Assembly (NCBI GenBank): GCA_028751875.1 | Contig: CM054162.1 | Span: 7,459,458-7,523,457 of the forward strand | Length of the DNA stretch: 64,000 bases | From: Rapana venosa | Lineage: Eukaryota > Mollusca > Gastropoda > Neogastropoda > Muricidae | Reading direction: 5' to 3' | In this document: one piece after another, positions 44,024 through 55,003 of the stretch | Layout: every line of letters begins with the position of its first letter | Numbering within the stretch: position 1 is the stretch's first letter | Made by a program: the position numbers and the translations under genes | Notes under the pieces: generated by a model | What the model was told of the DNA's origin: nothing | What the model saw: only the letters and a program-made list of their open reading frames with translations | Database searches by the model: none

Positions 44024-46806
44024 ATGTATAAACTGTGCGGAGATCTAAATGCGCGATCAGGAAGACTGACTAATGACTTTATAAGAAAAAATAGATTCCA
44101 GAACCAAGTTACTACAGTTTACCTAAGAAAATGTATATGACCCAATTCTATACAGGTCCTCCATGGATAGAATTGTACACAGAACAATATGGTAGACTTT
44201 TAACTAATAGTGTACCGACAATCAATATATCATAAATGGCCGAACATTAGGAAATTTACAGGGTAGATTTACATCTTTCAACCTCAAGGTTGTAGTGTTG
44301 TGGATTATTTCATTTTAAAATCATTTATGAAAGAGGGAAGCATATGAAAGTTAGAGATTTAATGGAATACCTGATCATTGTCCACTAGATTTAATATAAA
44401 TATACCAGATTTATAGACACAACCAACGTTTGCAGAGGTCTATCAAAATAGTAAGAGCCACACAGGCAGAGTATAATACTAACAGATTCATCCACAACAA
44501 ACACAGTTTGGTATGGGATACAAATACCAAAGGACAATTTGAAAAGGCACTTCTACAACCAGCAATGACAACACACATAACACAAATAAAAACGAAACAA
44601 ATACAGTAATTAAAACAAATAAAAACAAAGTACAAAAAAGCAGCCTGATTCACAAACGTAGTAAAAGAACATACCAGGACAACTGTCTGAAATCTTTTTC
44701 TCAAAAGTGGCACACTAAAGCATGAGGGACAAGAAGTCCAAACCGTAAGAAGAATTAAAAACACAATAAAAAAAGTTGATATCGAATGTACAGTAAAAGA
44801 ATGTAATAAATCGAACCCCGTTAAACCTAACATCGAGAAAAATACTTTTATGAAAAGAAAACAAATATCATACTTCTAATACAAAAGAAAAAGAAAATCT
44901 TCAAAAATTCACTAGTTTCACAGCTACATGAGCCATTACGAAGATCCGAGTATCCTGTGGAAAACTTACAAAAAGTAAAAGAAAGCGAAGATGATGGATT
45001 AAAACAATCATAATCATATTAGTAGCAGTAAATGGACTGAACACTTAAAAACCGCTACTTATTGTAAAGAACCGCAAATAGATCCAGACCTACAAAAAGA
45101 AAGTACAAAACATGTTTAATGAATTAAAAGTATCTAATTAACCCACTGCGAGATAAGCAAATTACAACAGAGAACTTACAAAAACAATCAAAAAGCTGAA
45201 AAATAACAAATCGCCTGGAAAAAGATGAATCACAAACGAAATGATCAAAATCAGTTTTCAATCTAATGTTATAGAGATAATGCGGAATATTTTTTCACTT
45301 TAGTATTAGAAACGCGGTATAACATCCCTGTGACTGGAAAGTAGGATGCATGTCTTCAATCTATAAAAACGGATGCATTATACAACCCAGAAAACACAGA
45401 GGAATACCGTTGACAAACACTATGGAAACATTTTTGTCAAATACAGAACCATAGAAATTTCTGAATATTTAGAAAATAAACAATAGTATAGTCAGAGAAC
45501 AAGCTGTTTGCAGAAAAGGCATCAGAACAAGCACGGACCTATCTTCCTACGTAACAATTTAATAGAGTAGTGTTACTGAAAGTAAAAACAAAAAGACTTT
45601 ATTGCTGCTTTGTAAGATTTTTCCAGAAAGCGTTACGATAATGTGTGGCACAGGGTCTTCTTGATAAAGTTTAAACGAAATAGAATAACGGCAAAACTTT
45701 TAATGTCCTTAAAAACATGTATTCAATGCAACAATATTACAAAAATACGAGGCAAACACACAGATGAAATCATAGCAGGAAAGGTGGTACATCAGGGAAA
45801 TCCATTAAGTACTACATTATTTAATGTATATGTCCATAGATAAAGTTCACTATACTGATTGCGAAGATTCGCCATAAATATAACCGCAACAAGACAGAAT
45901 TCCTTGTTTACTCTATGCTGATGACCTGGCATTGCTATCAACAGCCAAAATAAATGTCTTCAAACTAACTGAACAAACTGCAAGAATACTGTCAAATTGG
46001 GTTTATATGATAAACAAAACAAAAACAAAGGGAATAGTCCCTTTACGAGATCACCATCCTAAAATTCCATTCATTTTAAATGGCGAGCAAGTAATTGAAA
46101 CAGTAGAAGACCTTATAAATATCTAGGTGTCCGTTTTTTTCATCAGAACGGGGAAAATTCAAGCAACACCAGAACATTAGTAAAACAAAGCAACAAACAA
46201 TAAACGCCTTTAAAAAGAGGAATTCATGGACAAAAATTTTAAAACTTCTATATTAATGCGTTTATTCGACACACAGATAACCCCTGTTTTTAACCTATGA
46301 GAGAGAAGATTTGTTTCCCCTTTTTGTTTAATGGGGAGACAGAGTTTAATATTGATAAACTGTTCAAGGCAGCTTATCCAAACATTTTGTATGAGAATTT
46401 CCATGTAAAATTTTGTAAACAAATATTAGGAGGTTCATAAAAAAGAAATAGTACTACCCCAACTTTGGGTGAATTAGGGGAGATTTCCACTGACCCTTAA
46501 AATCCTATGCCAGATAATATTCCTTTGTGGATTCATTTGACAGAATCAAAACCAGACTCTATATTTAGATAGTATAACGAATATATTGTATCAGAATAAT
46601 ACACAACCGGAAAAATAAATGGATAAACACAGTGAAAAATATGCTGACACAAATGGAATCAAACATGTCTGAAGAACCAAAGCACTCTTAAAGATCATTA
46701 CACGGATGAAGTTATGCTGTTAAAGAAACACTTGAGGACATGTAATAAAACATTTTGATCTACCAAAAGAAAGAATTTTGCAAAAATAAAATTTTTATGA
46801 TTTGCT
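44024..46806 (+). mobile_element. LINE-N, endonuclease C-terminus to RT (unit 2)
   Basis: Identical to 27,661-30,443, with YADD at 45,914-45,925. All stops and frameshifts are shared. For two independent genomic loci of a dead element that would require a very recent duplication; it is equally what a re-used assembly path would give. Confidence 0.87.
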
Positions 46807-46807
46807 A

Positions 46808-48856
46808 AAAAACAAAAACGCCAGAACAAAAATAAAATCAGTGAATAAACGAGGGCTCAAAAAACAATAAAATAGCGAGTAACAACAACATCAGTAAACT
46901 TAAAGTCGTGAAGACTGAAAAAATTCAACTGCAACAGTACAGTGCAGAGTATCGATCCGCGACACAGCACACAATACTGACAACGACGAAGCCACACCAG
47001 CCAAAATCACCCCCTTACGGTCTAGCGGCGATCCATCGCCCCCCATCCGTGGAACGCCACCTCCTCCTCCATCACACAATCTCCTCCGCCTACGCCCCCC
47101 CGTCCACAAAAACGCTGCCCATCCTACCTCATAGCTCCGCCATCCCACCACTCGTCCCGCCCCCCCCCACCCCCCAAACAGCGCCCCCCCTGGCCCCCCA
47201 CCCCACGCCGCCTGCTGCATTCCTCTACAGCACCCGGCCAAACATCTACGCCAACCGTTCCCCCAAACCCCCGCCGACAAACGATATCTCACCTCCCCCC
47301 GCATCCCCACCTCTACCCCCGCCCCAACCACTCTACACACGACCCCCATCGGCTTCTACCTCCCATGCGACCGTCCTCGCCAAACTCCCATCCCCCCCCT
47401 GACAACTACCCTCCCTACTCCACAAGCGATCCTCCCACTCCCTTCTTCATATCCCCCTACCCCCTTACACCCACGGACCCCGCCCAATCCACTCTATCAC
47501 ACCCACACCACACCCTTCCATCTCGCCCCCTACCGACACCCGACCCCCTCCAAACAGCCAACAACCCCACCGTCCCGTGTGAAACTCACGCCCACCCCTT
47601 TGCCCGTCCACTCATCCACCACGCACCCCCTCGTAGCTCACACACCTCCAACTTGCCCACCCCCCTGTCGCTCAAGTCTAGCTCACCCCACTATCTACCT
47701 ACCAACCATCCCTTTCCAACATGCCTACACATACTGCCACAATTTCCCCAACACCTCCGTCCTTCGCGACCTCTCCCACCATCCACCGCCTTCTACCACA
47801 CGCCCTCATCCGCAACATCACCCGCGACTCCCCCTCGTACCATCGACCCCCCTCACACCTCCCCTACCCCCCCTACTCCCACACCCACCCTCCCTCCCCG
47901 ACCAAACCCGCCACACCCACAAGGTCAGGCAACCCCCCAACAAACCCTCATACATCAGACCCGTGACGAACCCAACAACACCCTCCGGGCCAACGGATAC
48001 CCCCCAACCCCGTCCCTATAACCCGTTCCTTGATCCTATGCCACAACAAACAACAACTACCCGTCGTGGGCTGTGCCTTTCCCCCCACGAGCCACACGCC
48101 CCCACCCACCCAGACAACCATCGCGAACCAAAAGCACATTCCAACCCCTCCCTGAACTCCCAAGACAAAAATTGCGACCCTATCCACCCCCCCACCCCTC
48201 GCCCCCCCTCACAACACCCCTCCTCCGTAAATCCCCCTCCCCCAGCCTCCTCCGCCCCCGTCAATCCACCTACCACGCCCGACGCGTCACCACTCCACCA
48301 CCCACCTCACCGTCCTCTCTGCCGCCCCCCCTTACCAATCCCCAGCGCCCAAACTCCCCACTTACCTCGCATGCACCGCCGTCCGTCTGCACCACCCCCC
48401 ACCCTCAATCGTCCCACCCTATCACCATACCCCCCAGGAAAGGCACTCAACCCAATACCGCCCCGCCTACCCTGCCGCCCCAACGCCCCCCACCCCCACG
48501 AACCGCCCCCACCACAACCACACGGCCACCCCATGCACCCACGGCTCACCCCACCACCCCCCCACCTACACCACAGTCGGCCCCCACCCCATCAAGCGAA
48601 AACCATTGCACATCCCACACCCTCCCCCCTCGCCAAGTGATCCCTTAACGACCACATTCCCACCCCCCCCCCCCCCCACGACCCCCCCCCCACGTCCAAC
48701 CCTAAACACCCCCACCTGACTCCACTCCCCCCCCCGACACCTCGACCCTCACCGCACCCAGCGCACGACCGGGAACGCGCCCATCCGCCCATCGCTCCCC
48801 ATCCTCCGCACCGTGGCCGCCCCACGGCACCCCCTCCCCTGTGCGCGTCACGCCGT
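46808..48856. repeat. C-rich, G-poor block (unit 2)
   Basis: Identical to 30,445-32,493. Here the block is bracketed by a direct repeat of LINE-N sequence (46,753-46,803 and 48,910-48,960, about 50 bp starting TTTTGATCTACCAAAAGAAA). Confidence 0.75.
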
Positions 48857-48891
48857 GCAAAGAATACCGATAGGACCCAAACCTTAGAAAA

Positions 48892-49475
48892 AATTTAACT
48901 TATAAAAAATTTTGGATCTACCAAAAGAAAGAATTGAAAAAACAAAAATTTTTATGATTTTGACCAAAGAATACAGATTGGAACCTTTACTTAGAAACTA
49001 TGAAACAAAAACTCAAAAGAAGACATATTGTAAATTTCGCACAAGCTGTCACAATTTTAATGATAGAGAAAGGGAGACACCAAAATATACCCGAGAGGAC
49101 AGAAAATGTAGACACTGTAACAAAATTGAAGATGAATTTCATTTACTTGATGAATGCATTTTATATGATAAACTCAAAAATAATTTGTTATTAAAAATCA
49201 AAACGAAAGACAAAGAAACGCAAAAAACTGTGTACTTTAAATTAAGTGACATAATCACAGTTGATATATATCAAGCAGATATCATCAGATATGTGTATGA
49301 GTGTTTTGAAAAGAGAGAAAAAGAGAAGTAAAATACAACATGTTTTTAGTGTACATCACTTTTAGCCAAAATAGATAATAATTATAGTTGATGTTTTTGT
49401 TGTGTCAAATAAGTCTACATGATTTAAATGGCAATAAAATATTCTGAATCTGAATCTGAATCTGAATCTGAATCA
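48892..49475 (+). mobile_element. LINE-N, uninterrupted 3' end with (GAATCT)n tail
   Basis: Restarts LINE-N upstream of the insertion site and runs through it to the 3' end. The coding part is open (next entry). The element ends with AATAAAATATT and about five tandem GAATCT hexamers (49,445-49,474). The same tail is seen at 32,975-32,992 and 59,436-59,453, so a short hexamer repeat is this LINE's 3' signature. Confidence 0.9.
48912..49331 (+). pseudogene. LINE-N C-terminal ORF with CCHC-like motif
   Basis: A 139-codon open frame, the longest intact piece of LINE-N. It carries FRTSCHNFN (residues about 43-51) and a CRHCNKIEDEFHLLDEC motif (about 74-90), spaced C-x2-C-x7-H-x4-C. A lysine-rich stretch and a YQADIIRYVYECF end follow. 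In several non-LTR elements such a Cys/His cluster with an 'EDEFHFL.EC' signature closes the polyprotein after the RT and is thought to bind nucleic acid. The ATG at 48,912 is only the first in the open frame; the natural protein continues from the RT upstream. Unit 1's copy (32,494-32,880) is frameshifted. Not a host gene. Confidence 0.8.
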
Positions 49476-49487
49476 TGGTCTAATGGA

Positions 49488-49598
49488 TGGAGGGAAAGTT
49501 TCGGGCCCAAACGGGGTTTAAACCACCGCACACTTCCGACCCGGACTTTCCGCTTTCTAGGCAGGCGCGTTACCTCTAGACCACCGATCCACCACTAC
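49488..49598 (-). mobile_element. SINE-1-type tRNA head (unit 2)
   Basis: Minus strand: GTGGTCTAGAGGTAACGCGC, GCCTAGAAAGCGGAAAGTCC, GGTGGTTTAAACCCCGTTTG. A-box and B-box like blocks are about 50 bp apart. Counterpart at 33,008-33,128. Confidence 0.7.
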
Positions 49599-49829
49599 AG
49601 TACGCAACAAGGATAGGATGTTTCTGCGAATAGAGAAACTCACCCTTATACTTTACGCCTAAGCTTCAGCACATAATTCTAACGCTTCCTACAAAGCGAC
49701 ACACATAAATAACATCCCCCTCTCCACAGAAAAAAAGGACATATGTTCTCCGGAAAAACAGGAATAAAACTAAAATCATGACAGTCTTCCTTCAGAATAC
49801 AGGAAGAAATCATTTCTGATAGAGGACGA

Positions 49830-50312
49830 ACCCTTTAGCCGAGTGGTTAAGACCGTTCGTCTTCAACTCCACGGGTCCATGAAGTCGTGGGTTCGAATCT
49901 TGGCAGTGTCGTCTTGTGTATGAAGGGGTGGGGGAGTGTTACTATCTCCAAGTCAATTTTTAAATGAAGACCTCCAAAGCCCTTTATTTCCTGCTGTATT
50001 TTATCTCTCTCTCTCTCTCTCTCATCTCTCTGCTTCTCTTCTCTCTCTCATCTCTCTTTTCTCTTCTCTCTTCTCTCCCCTCTCTCTCTCTCTCTCTTCT
50101 TTATATATAAATATTATATATATATATATAATATATATATATATATGTGTGTGTGTGGTATGTGTGTGTGTGTGTATGTGTATGTGTGTATGTACATTTT
50201 GAATTTAACATTTTTAATTGTTCTTGATTGTACGTTTAAGAATGCATTGAATGCAAGCGCTTTGATTTGTTTTTACAAAGATAAAAGCGCTATTAATTCC
50301 ATCTATTATTTA
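49830..50312 (+). mobile_element. SINE-3, best copy (unit 2)
   Basis: tRNA-like head: TAGCCGAGTGGTTAAGACCG (A box, 49,837), CGTCTTCAACTCCACGGG, then GTCGTGGGTTCGAATCTTGG (B box, 49,885-49,904). The body is about 80 bp. Embedded (CT)n, (TA)n and (TG)n span 50,003-50,190. The end is GCAAGCGCTTTGATTTGTTT..AAAGCGCTATTAATTCC with TTATT (50,254-50,310), the CR1/L2-type 3' module. The microsatellites in the middle are unusual for a SINE and may be later expansions. Confidence 0.8.
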
Positions 50313-51765
50313 TTATATATAGTGTGTGTATAATTAAATATAACTTTAAATTTTAAAATATATATACATTATAAATATAATCACACACATATGTATACAT
50401 ACATTATATTATGTATATATGCACACACAACAGGTCGCATACGTAAAACTCACCATTGGGTAAACCTGGGAACTCTACGACGAGCGAAAACCCCCCCCCT
50501 CCCCCCTTCCCTCACACCATACATCTCCAAAACCAAAACAAAACTACACAAAAATCAAAACAAACGGATAAAATTTTTTCAGAAAAAGGAAATGCCCTGA
50601 CACTGTTTCTCCGGGAAACAGAAGACAATGTTGGCACTCTTTCCCCAGGAAATAAAACAAAAAACAAACAAAAGACCCCCCCCCCCCACACACACTGTTT
50701 AAACTCCCCGCCCTGACAGAAGAAAAAAAGAAAAAACATGCCAAACTGGTTCTGACCCCCCACACGTCACTTCGATTTCTCACTTCCGCCCCTCATCGGG
50801 GACTGGTGGCTCTGACCGGAGGTGAAGTTCGCTATTTAAGCATGCGCAGTTGAAGATTGTCAATGTTGGTGGGAAAAGAAAAGATTGCGAAGACCAGAAT
50901 TGAAATGAAGAAGAAGAATATGGAGAATAAGAAAATTTAAAAGAAGAAGAAGATTGGAAAGAAGAAGAATTGCCAAAAAGAATGCCAGAAAAACAAAAAG
51001 AAGAATTCAAAGAAGAATTTGAAAAAAGAATTACGGAAAAAGAAAAAGAATTGCGTTAGAAAGAAGAAGAAGAAAAAGAGAAGAAGAAGAAGAAAAAGAA
51101 AAAGAATTTATAAAACGTAGAAAAAGAAATTTCCCAACTTAATCATTGTTAGTTGTATGTGTAGGAGGTGGTTGAATGCAAGCGCTCTGATTTGTTTTTG
51201 CAAGATAAAGCGCTATATAAATTGTATTTATTATCATTATTATTATTATTTTTGTTATTATTTTATTATTATTATATTTTAAATTACTTTTAAAAAAGAA
51301 GAAGAAGAAGAAAAGAAGAAGAAAAAGAAAAAGAAGAAGAAAAAGAAAAAGGAAAAAAGAAGAAAAGAAGAAGAAGAAGAAGAAAAGAAGAAGAAAACGC
51401 CAAACGGGACAAGGGTTTTTTCAGGGTCAAAAAGGGAAATTGTTGAGGAATTGGTTATTACATACGTTTCCCCTCGTTATCATTTGGGTCTTGATTGTTT
51501 GGGAATTTTTTTTTTTTTTAACCCTTCTTTGCTCTTTTCCTTCTTTTTTTTTTTTTCTCTTTTTTTTTCTTTTGTTTTGTGCTGTATATCTTGTGTACGT
51601 GTTTTCGATTTGCATGCTGTGTGGCTTTCAATCGTATATGGTGAGTTATTGTGTGGTTTAAAATGGCATTTGTTGTTGTTGTGTAGGGGGAGGTGTTTTG
51701 AATGTGTTTGTTTGTTGTACCATCCTGCTGTACTTTTAAATTGCGCGCGAAATTTCGTAAAATGG
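50313..51765. other. No gene seen; GAA repeats and LINE-like tail (unit 2)
   Basis: Corresponds to 33,850-36,220 of unit 1 without its poly-C tract. An orphan 3' module (GCAAGCGCTCTGATTTG...AAAGCGCTATATAAATTG) is at 51,178-51,228. GAA repeats at 51,055-51,110 and 51,295-51,400. Confidence 0.6.
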
Positions 51766-51850
51766 GGTCTGACAAATTTACAAAAATGATACACAGGGGG
51801 CCCTTAAAACAAAATGAGTGTTTATTCCATTATCCCGAAATAAGAGAATG
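51766..51850 (+). mobile_element. SINE-2, 3' fragment (unit 2)
   Basis: Corrupted counterpart of 36,222-36,325. Confidence 0.65.
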
Positions 51851-52134
51851 ATGAAAGGGTAAAAAACATGATTTAGTTAACTTGTGTTAATTATAAAACT
51901 GTTCCCCCCCATTGGGAACAGGTTGTGGTTGGTGTGTTGTGTGTGTTTTGGTGTGTGTGGTGTGGTGTGGTGTGTGTGTGTGTGTGTGGTGCGCGGCCGT
52001 TTGTGTTGTACACGTGGTGGCGGTATGTGTGTGTGTAATTTTTGTGTACTTTCTGCCCAAGGCCCAAAAAACTGTAGTTTTGACATAAGTGGTTTCAGAG
52101 CTTTCCCACCATGTTGTTACCTTGAAAATGTCCC

Positions 52135-52308
52135 TTCTCCCCCTTTGGGATGCCCGGGGGCCCGTCGTATTCTAGCATCCCCCTTTCTGAAAATTGTGCC
52201 GGAACCCCCTTTCACCCCTTTTTTTGTCTGCCCCTTTCCTTTTCCCCCAGCATTTTTTTGTTTTAACTTTTTTTTTTAATTATAAAACTTTTCCCCCTAA
52301 AAAAAAGG

Positions 52309-52344
<36 letters not shown>

Positions 52345-52870
52345 CCCCCTTTTTTTTGAACTTTCTATTTTTTAAAAAATTTACTTTTTCCCCAACCAAA
52401 AACTTATTTTAACATAATTTTAATTTTTCCCCTTTTTTACCCTTAAAATTTTCTTTAATTTTAATTCTACATCCCCTTTTCCAAAAAATTTTCCAAAACT
52501 TTTTTAAAAAACCCTTTTTTTTTTTCTTTTCTCCCAAAAAAAAAATTTTTTTTATTTTTTTCCTTTTAATTTAAACCCCCGTGGGGTTTCCGGGGCCATG
52601 TATAAATAGCTCCCCAATTTTGGGAGTTTCGTGCTAAAAATTTCCTTTTTTATACTCTTTTATTTTGCCTTTTTTAATTTTTTTCCATCACCTTTTTTTT
52701 CTTTTTTCCCCCCTTTTGGTCTTCTCCCCCTTTTTTTTTTTTTCCGAAAAATTAAAAAAAAAATAATTTTTCTTATCCAAGCGGATGTGCTTAAAGGGGG
52801 TGACGCATTTTTTGCTCATATAACTACAACATAGTTGTCTGAGCGTTCGATGAGAAAAAGAATTTTTAAT
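52135..52870 (+). repeat. PYR repeat, corrupted (unit 2)
   Basis: Counterpart of 36,640-37,115 with both hairpin 5' ends (52,147 and 52,577). Its CT body has degenerated into long T, C and A runs (for example about 35 T at 52,310-52,344), and it is 260 bp longer than unit 1. It ends with TTGTCTGAGCGTTCGATGAG. Confidence 0.65.
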
Positions 52871-53157
52871 CCATTCCCTGCTTTGCCCCCCCCCCCCCCC
52901 CCCCGCCCCCCTCCCGAAATTCAATTTGTTGTTGCTGTTGTTTTTGGGTTCCCCGCTTTTAAAACTCTGGTGGTCCCCCAGAACGTGCTGTCTCTGACTC
53001 CTCAACCCACCTGGGGAAACACTGTGAATTGAAATTGCCACTACCCAAATGAAAGTTTGAGTTTTTAAATACCCCCCTTAGGCAGCAAATCCGACTCAAA
53101 GGGGTAATTCTTATTAAAGGGATAAGATTCTCCCCTTTCCCAAAAAGGTGGATAGGC

Positions 53158-53440
53158 CGATAATAATAATAAGAAATTATGGGAATTTTTTATAGCGCTG
53201 AATTGGTAAAACAACAAATCAAAATAGAGACATATTTTTTTTTAAATTCAAGGATAATGGGATAACCCCTCAGGTGTTTTTTTTTACATCCAGTCCCCCC
53301 TGTATCGTTTGTTTAAATTTTTTCATTGTTTCCCCCCGGGAACAATGGCCCATCTTTCGAACAGCGGAAAGGGGGTTTAAGGGGCAAGATGTTTGAGCGT
53401 TGCCCGGGGGCCCCGGTTTATAGTTCATCCCAAGACTAGT
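53158..53440 (-). mobile_element. SINE-2 with LINE-type tail, corrupted (unit 2)
   Basis: Counterpart of 39,255-39,565. The tail (AGCGCTGAATTGGTAAAACA) and body are readable but lose bases relative to unit 1. Confidence 0.8.
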
Positions 53441-54120
53441 CGGGAGCTTAACGTGCAGGGAACCGTTTTCGCTCAGAGACAGACAGCAGACAACAAACAA
53501 AAGTAGTTGCTGTCCCGAGCGTCGACAATGAAGAAGAAGAAGAAGAAGAAGAAGAAAAAGAAGAAGAAGAAGAAGAAGAAGGGAAAAGAAGAAGAAAAAA
53601 CAAGAACAAGAACAAGAACAAGAACAAAAAGAAGAACAAGAAGAACAAGAAGAACAAGAAGAACAAGAAGCATATTGTATAGCAACTGGCCTCATCGGCG
53701 ATAAGCGCTTAGCGTAACCGACCTGCAATCTGCTTTCACGGAGAATAGGAAGCTCTGTACAGCCAGTTATAGGAAGGCCACCAGGCATCGCCACAGTACA
53801 GAAAAACCCCAAACCGCCGCACACGCGACCTTCCCATCCAGTGTGTGTTTACTGTCTGACATAATTGCCAGCTGGGATGAGTGAGACGGACTAGTGCAAT
53901 TAAGGTTATATGTTCTGCGTGACCCCTCAGTCTCCCCCTGCCCTCCTTCCTTCCTCCTCATCCCCCTCCTCCCTCCTCTCCCCCCTCATCCCCCTCCCCC
54001 CCCCCCCTCCACCCACGAGGGTTTTTAATCATGGCGAAGGGAGGGCTTACAATCCGTCGCTTGATGATGCCTTTCCCTTACTGTGATGTATCGTATTGTC
54101 GTCTGCTTATGAGATACGTG
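53441..54120. repeat. GAA/ACAAGA tail then DNA without a gene (unit 2)
   Basis: GCGTCGACAATGAAGAAGAA (53,519) starts about 130 bp of GAA and AACAAG repeats. Clean DNA follows, matching 39,786-40,254, with C-runs near 53,993-54,008. Confidence 0.7.
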
Positions 54121-54124
54121 TAGT

Positions 54125-54440
54125 GACAAGTCTTTCGGATGAGACTATAAACCGATGCCCCGTGTGCGAACGCACTCAGAACTGGAGTTAACATCAGTGC
54201 AGACTCCACTCTTCCCCTGAACGTCCTTCGGTTGAGACTATAAACCGAGGTCTCATATGCGAACGCGTGAAGAACTTCTTGCGCACATGTGAAAACCCGT
54301 TCCGCTTTTCGGAAGAGTAGGCCATTGTGTGCTGTGGGACAGGATGAAAAAAAAAGACAAAAGTGCATACACACGGGGACTGGATATTATAAAAGCACAA
54401 GAGAGCTTTTTCCATTATCCTGGAAATGAAAGAATGAATA
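54125..54440 (+). mobile_element. SINE-2 with duplicated 5' core (unit 2)
   Basis: Cleaner version of 40,255-40,590: TTTCGGATGAGACTATAAAC (54,132) and GTTGAGACTATAAACCGAGG (54,231), each followed by GCGAACGC, then CCGCTTTTCGGAAGAGTAGG and ATACACACGGGGACTGGATA. It ends with GAATAGATAAATAAGTAAAC. The 99-bp spacing of the two cores shows that the 5' part is tandemly doubled. Confidence 0.85.
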
Positions 54441-54587
54441 GATAAATAAGTAAACAATGTTTAAACAAAGCCACAAAGACATTTTAGTGAATGTTAGAGC
54501 TCCACCCCCCAACCCCCACCCTCCAACCCCAAAAAAGGCAAAGATATGATCCTACAGTTGTCATTGTTGTTATTGTCGTTAGTAGCA

Positions 54588-54960
54588 GTGGGGGTGGTGA
54601 TGGTGGTGGTTGTAGTGGTGGTGGAGGTGGCGGTGCTTGTGGTGGTTGTAGTGGTGGTGGTTGTAGTGGTTTGGGGGGCGGCGGGTATTGTAGTGGTAGT
54701 GATGGTTATAGTGGTGGGGTAGTGGATGGTTGATGATTGCAGTGGTGGTGGTATTAGTGAAGGTGGTGTGGGAGTGGTGATCATAGTGGTGGTGGTGCTT
54801 GTAGTGGTAGTGCTGGTGGTGGTTGTGGTAGTGGTAGTGGTTTGTAGTGGTTATAGAGGTAGTGGTGGTGGTGGTGATGGATATGGAGATGGTGGTGGAT
54901 GGTGGTGGGTAGGGACGTTGCTGGGTGGTGATGGAGGGGGAGATGGTGGAAGTTGTGGCG
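54588..54960. repeat. (GGT)n minisatellite (unit 2)
   Basis: GGTGGTGGTTGTAGTGGT-type array; glycine or threonine frames come from the repeat. Confidence 0.92.
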
Positions 54961-55003
54961 GCAGTATCGCTGATTGTCTCTGGGTTTTAGGCAGAAGTGA
55001 GTT

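Noticed and set aside
49833..49910. tRNA gene (A box and B box present)
   Set aside because: The sequence after the B box does not pair with the 5' end and continues as a SINE body. Related heads at 24.0 and 33.4 kb are equally non-tRNA-like.
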